From assembly GCA_002441545.1 (NCBI GenBank), contig DJWL01000003.1, forward strand, positions 1-13,058: a stretch of 13,058 bases of DNA, written 5' to 3'. Every line of letters begins with the position of its first letter. The stretch's first letter is position 1. Positions 5,997 through 10,621 of this stretch are shown here, piece after piece. Below the pieces are notes generated by a model. It was given only the letters and a program-made list of their open reading frames with translations. It did not search any database and was not told the origin of the DNA. This stretch comes from Flavobacteriaceae bacterium UBA6231. GTDB taxonomy: Bacteria > Bacteroidota > Bacteroidia > Flavobacteriales > Flavobacteriaceae. A program made the translations under genes and the position numbers.

Positions 5997-6083
5997 TTAA
6001 TTGTCTTTTTTACATCCAGTAAACAATAATATTGCCATTGCTAAAAATATATTCGATTTTAAATAGCAAGTTTTTTGTTTCAT
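5997..6083 (-). CDS. 28-residue lipoprotein (signal peptide plus five mature residues)
   Basis: The frame from ATG 6083 reads MKQKTCYLKSNIFLAMAILL then FTGCKKDN and stops. LLFTGC is a lipobox, so C24 would be lipidated and the mature peptide would be just CKKDN. The ATG overlaps the TGA of the methyltransferase (ATGA, 6080-6083), which suggests coupled translation. After the TAA (5997-5999) the same frame continues only five codons, VMDKQ, to another stop. Either this is a true minimal lipoprotein of the entericidin or lysis-peptide kind, or it is the stub of a longer lipoprotein that lost its body. The signal-peptide quality favours translation. Confidence 0.6.
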   Translation of the reverse strand: MKQKTCYLKSNIFLAMAILLFTGCKKDN

Positions 6084-6778
6084 AGTTGTTCTCTTTTATT
6101 TAGCTTGACTTTGTTATGAATGTTTTTTAATCCTTTGTAATAGCAATAGCTTCCTATTTTTGTGTTGATATAACTCAATTCTTGAACATTGGAAAACCCT
6201 GCATTACTTATAAAATTTTGCATCAATCCTTTCACGTTATCAGAAGTTGTTTCAAATCCATCAAGCATTTGAACAATATAAAATAAGATTCTCATTATTT
6301 TGGATTTTGGCTCTCCCCAATCCCCAACTATTAATTCTCCTTTTGGCTTGAGAACTCTATTAATTTCATTTAAACATGAAGTTTTAGTCTCTTTATCAAG
6401 CTGATGAAATACCAATGAACTGAATACTTTATCAAAAGTATTGTCCGCATATGGGAAAATAGTTCCATCATATAGATCAAGCTTGATATAAATTTTCCTT
6501 TTAGTTAATTTTTCTTGAGCAATATACTTTACCTTTGGATCAATGTCTAAACCTACGTATTGAGCATTTATATTTCTCTCGGTTGCTAAAATCAAATTCT
6601 GACCAGTACCAAATCCAAATTCAAGAATTTGTTCGTTATCACCTGGATTTAAGTAATCAATCAATTTATTTCTAAATTCTTGCTCTGGCATTGTGAATTT
6701 GATAGCCTTATCATAAAAATTTGTTAGCCAATTATAGCCTAAGGCGGGTATAAACTCTTTGTTATTATCTCCTTTCAT
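6080..6778 (-). CDS. UbiE-like class I SAM-dependent methyltransferase, substrate unknown
   Basis: A 232-residue soluble methyltransferase of the Methyltransf_11/UbiE type. An N-terminal NFYDKAIKFTMPEQEFRNKL (20-39) leads to motif I ILEFGFGTGQ (51-60), VGLDIDP (75-81) for the ribose hydroxyls, a motif near 108-128 (FPYADNTFDKVFSSLVFHQL) and INRVLKPKGELIVGDWG (140-156). The C-terminal lid ends in a basic tail. UbiE itself acts on quinone precursors, but this protein sits away from quinone genes and heads an operon with a lipoprotein, an ECC membrane protein and a K+ channel. In metal islands such enzymes are candidates for metalloid or lipid methylation; this is inference. ATG 6778 is supported by the in-frame N-terminal helix. 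An inverted repeat GTTAAT/ATTAAC lies at 6798-6817. Confidence 0.85.
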   Translation of the reverse strand: MKGDNNKEFIPALGYNWLTNFYDKAIKFTMPEQEFRNKLIDYLNPGDNEQILEFGFGTGQNLILATERNINAQYVGLDIDPKVKYIAQEKLTKRKIYIKLDLYDGTIFPYADNTFDKVFSSLVFHQLDKETKTSCLNEINRVLKPKGELIVGDWGEPKSKIMRILFYIVQMLDGFETTSDNVKGLMQNFISNAGFSNVQELSYINTKIGSYCYYKGLKNIHNKVKLNKREQL

Positions 6779-6805
6779 TTTAGCTAGTTAATACTGGGTT
6801 AATAA

Positions 6806-6946
6806 TTATAAATTAACAACATTAATAAGATGCTGCAGCAAAGTACTCAAAGCTATAAATGCTATTACTATGTGCTGCAAATAATTAAACCAGTTCTTAA
6901 GATCAGTTTGTTTTGCTTTTTTCTCACAACCGCTTTCACAACATTC
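6806..6946 (-). pseudogene. Start-less paralogue of the ECC membrane protein
   Basis: An open frame of 46 codons reads ECCESGCEKKAKQTDLKNWF, then NYLQHIVIAFIALSTLLQHL and INVVNL, ending in TAA at 6806-6808. It aligns without gaps for about 40 residues with the 46-residue protein at 5842-5982. Immediately before the first Glu codon the frame has TAA (6947-6949) where the intact copy has ATG-AAA, and no alternative ATG, GTG or TTG lies near the N-terminus. I read it as a copy that has lost its start. It carries an extra Cys (C7) that the other copy lacks. It ends 27 bases before the methyltransferase gene, so two ECC genes bracket that gene. Confidence 0.6.
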
Positions 6947-6949
6947 TTA

Positions 6950-7222
6950 TATCTATAACCCTAATTAACTTTACTGGTTTGCAAACGGCTTAAACCATTT
7001 AAAATGATACCTAAAAATGAGAGCAAGACGGTTTTCAATCAATCAAAAAAAAATAAGTCTTCCTCTCAAATTCAAGTATGTTTCATTAAACTTCGCTTTT
7101 TCAAAGTTTTTGTTATGCCTGACATGGAAAGAGAGACACTATTAACTAATTTAGGAATTTATCTCTCTTCCTTGTACAGGTCGCTATGATCAGATCAGCA
7201 TTTTTCCAAATTTCTTGTGCCT
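6950..7222. other. Non-coding gap between two minus-strand gene groups
   Basis: I see no supportable gene. A short plus-strand open frame (7004-7189) has low-complexity Lys/Ser content and no promoter or leader. The gap contains a perfect palindrome GTTTGCAAAC (6977-6986) and an imperfect inverted repeat, GGAAAGAGAGA (7126-7136) with TCTCTCTTCC (7162-7171). No TAnnTTTG box on the minus strand was found, so the promoter of the downstream methyltransferase group is not identified. Confidence 0.5.
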
Positions 7223-7269
7223 AAAAAGGGAAAGGTTTATGACTAACCATCAACAATTTAACCTTTCCC
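7223..7269 (-). terminator. Intrinsic terminator closing the copper gene group
   Basis: On the minus strand GGGAAAGGTT (its plus-strand complement at 7260-7269) pairs perfectly with AACCTTTCCC (7228-7237), a 10-bp stem around a 22-base loop, and is followed at once by TTTTT (7223-7227). It lies about 125 bases after the stop of the last DUF3347 gene, with no gene between. The stem plus T-tract is the classical form, although the loop is long. Confidence 0.75.
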
Positions 7270-7393
7270 GAATTAGGACTTTTCTAACACCATAAAATGG
7301 ATATTTTTAACTAATGACCAGTCAAAAATCAAAAGTTCCGTTTCCTTTTTTTACGTATTAGATATCACTTTACTTTACACCAAAGGATGTAAA

Positions 7394-7957
7394 CTAATGG
7401 TTAATCTCCTTTTGCACTTTGCCACATTTCAGCATTTTACTACCGTAATATGGATTTCTAACTTCATTACTTGTACTTAACCAATTACTTCCCTTTTCAT
7501 ACATTGGGCAAAATTGTTGGTACAACGTATTTTTTGTTCCTGTTATAGCTATCATATCAATAATATCCTTACTTAAGGTTTTAAAATGCTCGCGCTGATG
7601 GTCTATAGGACTTTTAGTAATATGTTCGGCGTGCTCTGAAGCATCCTCAATAATATCAGCAAGTTCTTTTTGTTCGTCTTTGTTATAACTTGCTATATTA
7701 AAGGCTTTAAAAGATGCCACCAGTTTAGTACTGGCTTCTGCGGCTTTTTTAGTGTCATCTCCTACCAAAGCATCTTTCAACACAAAATAATCGGCAAGAA
7801 CTGCTTCTGTCGCTGGATTCATCTTACCCATTTTCATCGAACTATGGTCCATTTTCATATCTCCATGGTTGTGATTCATTTTTTCTTTCTCCTGTGCATT
7901 GGTGAAAGAAAGGGTTAACAATAGAATTGCTGCTATACTCATTTTTAGAATTTTCAT
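7394..7957 (-). CDS. DUF3347 periplasmic copper-binding protein with Met/His-rich head
   Basis: 187 residues with a signal peptide (1-21, cut after TNA|QEK region), then a short Met/His-rich segment MNHNHGDMKMDHSSMKMGKM (27-46), then a DUF3347 domain (about 48-183). DUF3347 signatures are present: HAEHITKSPIDHQREHF (109-125), FCPM (149-152) and NPYYGSKMLKCG (168-179). In known proteins this last pair, CPM plus MLxCG, also occurs at the ends of copper/silver efflux adaptors and is thought to bind Cu(I). The role here is probably periplasmic copper capture. It is the last gene before a terminator and follows the haem-binding gene by 22 bases. It is a paralogue of the lipoprotein at 8433-9083. 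Confidence 0.9.
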   Translation of the reverse strand: MKILKMSIAAILLLTLSFTNAQEKEKMNHNHGDMKMDHSSMKMGKMNPATEAVLADYFVLKDALVGDDTKKAAEASTKLVASFKAFNIASYNKDEQKELADIIEDASEHAEHITKSPIDHQREHFKTLSKDIIDMIAITGTKNTLYQQFCPMYEKGSNWLSTSNEVRNPYYGSKMLKCGKVQKEINH

Positions 7958-7979
7958 TTTTAGTATTTTTAATTATTTT

Positions 7980-8432
7980 TTATAAACTGTCTCTCAATTG
8001 TTCCATAAATTGTATCATTTCCTTTTTTTCATCAGCTGAAAAAATAGCATCGTTGTGAATGTAGGTGTACGACTTCATCGGCATTTCATCATCTTTGATT
8101 TGGTTGATAATTGATTTTAACTTGCTGTTTTTCCTTCTGTCGGAATAATCATCCCACTCATTAAAATTTAATTCAGCCTTACCCTTTTTAATATGGCCTT
8201 CTAAAAACCAAGCAACTGGCTGTATTTTGTTGTACCAAGGGTAATTGGTGTTATTACTATGGCAATCATAACAGCCTACTTGTAATTTTTCTTTGATGTT
8301 TTTTGGTACCGTATTAACCAACATAAAATCTGTTTTGGGAGTACTCGCACTTTGATTGCGTACTGTGGGAACAAACTGAACGCACACAAATGCTACCAAC
8401 AAAACCAATGCTATGAATTTAACAAGTTTCAT
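7980..8432 (-). CDS. Haem-binding domain protein with a single CxxCH
   Basis: This 150-residue protein has an N-terminal membrane anchor or signal (4-22) and the haem-binding domain known as PF14376. CYDCHSNNTNYPWYNKIQPV (54-73) holds the CxxCH that attaches haem c; WFLEGHIKKGKAELNFNEW (75-93) follows, and DDEMPMKSY (114-122) supplies a possible Met axial ligand. Proteins of this family are periplasmic monohaem c-type cytochromes, common in flavobacteria next to copper resistance genes. The ATG directly abuts the TAG of the preceding DUF3347 gene (8432/8433), so the two are certainly co-transcribed. An electron-carrier or redox-sensor role between copper proteins is plausible but unproven. 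Confidence 0.9.
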   Translation of the reverse strand: MKLVKFIALVLLVAFVCVQFVPTVRNQSASTPKTDFMLVNTVPKNIKEKLQVGCYDCHSNNTNYPWYNKIQPVAWFLEGHIKKGKAELNFNEWDDYSDRRKNSKLKSIINQIKDDEMPMKSYTYIHNDAIFSADEKKEMIQFMEQLRDSL

Positions 8433-9083
8433 CTAATTAATTTGCTTTTTTACATTCCCACAGGTTAGCATTTCACTACCATAATATGGATTTTTAATGT
8501 TTTTTGTTTCGCTCAACCATATTGCTTTTTTCATAGGGCAGTAATCTTGATACAAAGTTTTATCTGTTCCTAACAACGTTATTAAGTCAGTAATATCCGT
8601 GCTTAAAGTTTCAAAATGCTCCCTTTGATGGCCAATGGGGCTTTTTACAATATGCTCTGCATGCTCTTTAGCACTTTCTGCAATTTCCATATATTCCTTA
8701 TGTTGTGCTTCTACTAATTGAGACATATTGAAATTTGAAAATGCTGCAAGCAAAGTGATTCCTCCTTTAGCTGCATCGCCTTTATTATCTGCCACTAAAC
8801 CATTTTTTATTTGAATGTAAGCATCAATGATTGGTGCCGTTTGGGCATTTTTTTGAGTTGAAGGGGTTACATCTCTTGTAGCCGAAGTATTGTCGTGATC
8901 TCCATCTTCATTATGATGCGCCTCACTTTCATGATTCATTTCCATGTGATTTTCATCAGAATTCATTTCAGTATGATGCCCATCTTCATTAGTATGTTCT
9001 TTTTTTGCATCTTTACATGATGCCACAGTGAGAATTGTAAACGCTATTGCCAAAATTCTCATTGATAATTTTAATTTTCTCAT
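8433..9083 (-). CDS. DUF3347 lipoprotein with long His/Glu-rich linker
   Basis: 216 residues. Residues 1-23 form a lipoprotein signal ending TVASC, so C23 should be lipidated. Residues 29-64 are a His/Asp/Glu/Met-rich linker (for instance EDGHHTEMNSDENHMEMNH) suited to binding copper. The DUF3347 domain spans about 80-212 with HAEHIVKSPIGHQREHF (141-157), YCPM (181-184) and NPYYGSEMLTCG (198-209). It is a clear paralogue of the 187-residue protein at 7394-7957, differing in the anchor and in the head. Placement fits a membrane-tethered and a soluble copper carrier sharing one transcript with the haem protein between them. The ATG follows the DUF302 stop by 27 bases. Confidence 0.9.
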   Translation of the reverse strand: MRKLKLSMRILAIAFTILTVASCKDAKKEHTNEDGHHTEMNSDENHMEMNHESEAHHNEDGDHDNTSATRDVTPSTQKNAQTAPIIDAYIQIKNGLVADNKGDAAKGGITLLAAFSNFNMSQLVEAQHKEYMEIAESAKEHAEHIVKSPIGHQREHFETLSTDITDLITLLGTDKTLYQDYCPMKKAIWLSETKNIKNPYYGSEMLTCGNVKKQIN

Positions 9084-9110
9084 TTTTATTTGTTTTAGTG
9101 TTTATTATTT

Positions 9111-9497
9111 TTAAAGTTTTTCAATTATATTTTCAAGTTTGGCGGTTATTTCATCAGCAATTTCCATCAATTGCTTGTTTTCGACTGCCATCATAGAAGC
9201 CATAGGGTTAATAGCTGCCACTTCTATAATTCCTGGATTAATTTCCTGAACTATGATATTGCATGGCAACATAGTGCCAATTTTATCTTCTGCCAGTAAC
9301 GCTTTATGTGCATAGGGCGGATTACAAGCTCCTAATATTCTATACTTTTTAAAGTCTATATCAAGTTTCGTTTTTAAGGTTTCTTTTACGTCTATTTCTG
9401 TAAGTATACCAAAACCTTCATTGTTTAGTCCTTTTGTAACTTTTATGATAACTTCTTCAAAAGAGGCGTTGATAGTTTTATTAAAATAATACTTCAT
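9111..9497 (-). CDS. DUF302 domain-containing protein
   Basis: A 128-residue soluble protein covering one DUF302 domain. The family hallmarks are FEEVIIKVTKGLNNEGFGIL (13-32), YRILGACNPPYAHKAL (52-67) and IGTMLPCNIIVQE (73-85), with cysteines at about 58 and 79. No signal peptide is seen, so it should be cytoplasmic. DUF302 proteins commonly occur with copper or other metal stress genes, and their role is not settled; dimer folding around the conserved Cys and Pro residues has been suggested for the family. The gene follows the SHOCT gene by 12 bases. The NPPY string here is part of the DUF302 motif and has nothing to do with DNA methylases. Confidence 0.9.
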   Translation of the reverse strand: MKYYFNKTINASFEEVIIKVTKGLNNEGFGILTEIDVKETLKTKLDIDFKKYRILGACNPPYAHKALLAEDKIGTMLPCNIIVQEINPGIIEVAAINPMASMMAVENKQLMEIADEITAKLENIIEKL

Positions 9498-9509
9498 CTC
9501 TCTATTCTT

Positions 9510-9689
9510 TTAATTAATACTTTGTTTTTTTTCTTCATATTCTTCTTTTGATATTTCACCATTTGCATAGCGCCTTTTTAAAATATCCAATGGACTTTCT
9601 TTTTTTAGTATTTTATTTCCGTTTTTACCTGCGTATAGAATAATTCCCAAGACAATTGCTCCCAATACTATAATCCATGTGTACATCAT
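9510..9689 (-). CDS. Small membrane protein with C-terminal SHOCT domain
   Basis: A 59-residue frame: MMYTWIIVLGAIVLGIILYA is a single membrane helix (3-20), a basic linker GKNGNKILKKES follows, and the tail SPLDILKRRYANGEISKEEY (32-51) matches the SHOCT consensus (short C-terminal domain, with RYAxGEIxxEEY). SHOCT segments of this kind are common in small membrane proteins of Bacteroidota metal islands and are thought to mediate oligomerisation. It is the first intact gene of the 9689-7394 group, 12 bases ahead of DUF302. No Bacteroidota promoter box was found upstream; the upstream sequence looks decayed. Two ATGs in tandem (9689 and 9686) are equally good starts. Confidence 0.85.
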   Translation of the reverse strand: MMYTWIIVLGAIVLGIILYAGKNGNKILKKESPLDILKRRYANGEISKEEYEEKKQSIN

Positions 9690-9708
9690 AATTTTATTTT
9701 TTTTTAAT

Positions 9709-9776
9709 TATTAAAATCTTACCGATAAACCATAATATCACTATTGTTGTAATTATTTATTAGAAATAAGACTACT
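9709..9776 (-). pseudogene. Remnant of a barrel-type 3' end resembling the MCO tail
   Basis: The minus-strand sequence TATCGGTAAGATTTTAATA (9709-9727) differs by one base from the 3' end of the multicopper oxidase gene, TATCGGCAAGATTTTAATA (10603-10621). Read in frame it gives GLSVRF and a stop, against GLSARF and a stop in the oxidase. Upstream the frame is broken: another frame gives LINNYNNSDI, compatible with a one-base deletion. A terminal aromatic residue is typical of outer-membrane barrels. I read it as the relic of a second barrel-ended gene or an old duplication. Confidence 0.4.
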
Positions 9777-9968
9777 CTAATTGTTGTGTTTATGCCCTTT
9801 GACATATTCTTCCTTATGCTTCATTTTTTTCTCTCATTTCTCCCCGCATTTCTTTGTTTTAATTTTACTTTTTTTAATATTCATATGTTGACTAATAGAT
9901 TTCATTCTTGTTTCATATTTTTTTTTGAAATCTTCTATTTCTGAAAGAATTTCTTGATATGATTCCAC
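9777..9968 (-). pseudogene. Small coiled-coil, Lys/His-rich ORF interrupted by TGA
   Basis: A frame with GTG at 9968 reads ESYQEILSEIEDFKKKYETR, then MKSISQHMNIKKSKIKTKKC and GEK to TGA (9834-9836). In the same frame it continues EKKMKHKEEYVKGHKHNN to TAG (9777-9779). The first part has heptad-like Leu/Ile/Phe spacing and looks like protein; the last part is His-rich, as in metal-binding tails. I read a 63-codon gene with one nonsense codon; alternatively only the first 44 codons are a gene. It overlaps the 3' end of the upstream membrane protein by 56 bases, which suggests that the end of that gene, or the start of this one, has been disturbed. No family recognised. Confidence 0.4.
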
Positions 9969-10470
9969 CAACAATAAAAATTACAATTGGCAGCAGGGTA
10001 AATTGCAAGAAAGGAGTCAAACCTACATCTATTATGGGTAGGAGGGGCATTTCTTCGGCATACTTCCAGTGGTTTGTGGCTATATGCCAACGCTCTAAAA
10101 GAATTGTACCAGTCCCGCCAGTGATCATGATCATAACAATTTTCTGAATACTCAATCTTTGAGACCAAAAAATATTTTTATAAAATATACCAAGCCCAAA
10201 CAACATTACTAATAATGTCAACATATCGGTGACTGACGCCAATAAACACATCCGAATATGGCTCCAATCATATAGAAAGCCTTCATATAATAGACCATGA
10301 AATAATTCCCAAACGATGTTGAACGAGAAAGCCGTTAGGGCGATTTTAATTATATAGTATGTATATCTGTATTTATTGGTTACCCTATTCTTAAAGTATA
10401 AATACAATAATATAACTCCTATAAGTGAAATAAGAGGAAGAATTAATAGTGCCCATTTAAACTGCTCCAT
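9913..10470 (-). CDS. Five-helix integral membrane protein of unknown function
   Basis: 185 residues with hydrophobic segments at about 5-26, 37-55, 76-96, 109-125 and 152-172. Conserved-looking polar positions within or near the membrane are WELFHG (54-59), DWSHIRM (68-74), LLERWHIATNHW (124-135), and PIIDVGLTPFLQ (145-156). His, Trp and Glu clusters like these suggest a metal or cofactor site. The last helices loosely recall lycopene-cyclase-like membrane proteins, but I would not assign that. It lies 134 bases downstream of the multicopper oxidase stop, in the same direction, so it may be part of the copper group. Its 3' end overlaps a small coiled-coil frame; the last 15 residues (ISRNSFRNRRFQKKI) may therefore not be ancestral. 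Confidence 0.75.
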   Translation of the reverse strand: MEQFKWALLILPLISLIGVILLYLYFKNRVTNKYRYTYYIIKIALTAFSFNIVWELFHGLLYEGFLYDWSHIRMCLLASVTDMLTLLVMLFGLGIFYKNIFWSQRLSIQKIVMIMITGGTGTILLERWHIATNHWKYAEEMPLLPIIDVGLTPFLQFTLLPIVIFIVGGIISRNSFRNRRFQKKI

Positions 10471-10602
10471 ATAAAATTATCTAATTCCTTGTTGAATTTT
10501 AAAACTGCGCATCAAGTATATTTTAAATATTGTTCAATTTGTAGTTAAAATAAATTTTTTTCTAGTACATTCATTATGCTCATTCATAGGAGCTATATTT
10601 TC

Positions 10603-10621
10603 TATTAAAATCTTGCCGATA
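10603..10621 (-). repeat. 3' end of the oxidase gene repeated at 9709-9727
   Basis: The sequence TATCGGCAAGATTTTAATA contains the last codons and stop of the multicopper oxidase and recurs 894 bases downstream with one substitution (C to T). Nineteen bases with a single mismatch, including coding and two bases past the stop, is more than I would expect by chance in sequence of this composition. It points to a duplicated or recombined barrel tail. Confidence 0.5.

Noticed and set aside
1376..6778. The two methyltransferases as the modification partner of the nuclease
   Set aside because: Both have UbiE/TPMT-type motif I but lack DNA methylase catalytic motifs (DPPY, NPPY, PC).
7004..7189. Plus-strand open frame of 61 codons in the gap
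   Set aside because: Low-complexity Lys/Ser content, no recognisable motif, no promoter box and no paralogue; the gap is better read as non-coding.
9111..9497. NPPY in the DUF302 protein as a DNA methylase motif
   Set aside because: It belongs to the DUF302 signature GACNPPYAHK; there is no SAM-binding motif in the protein.
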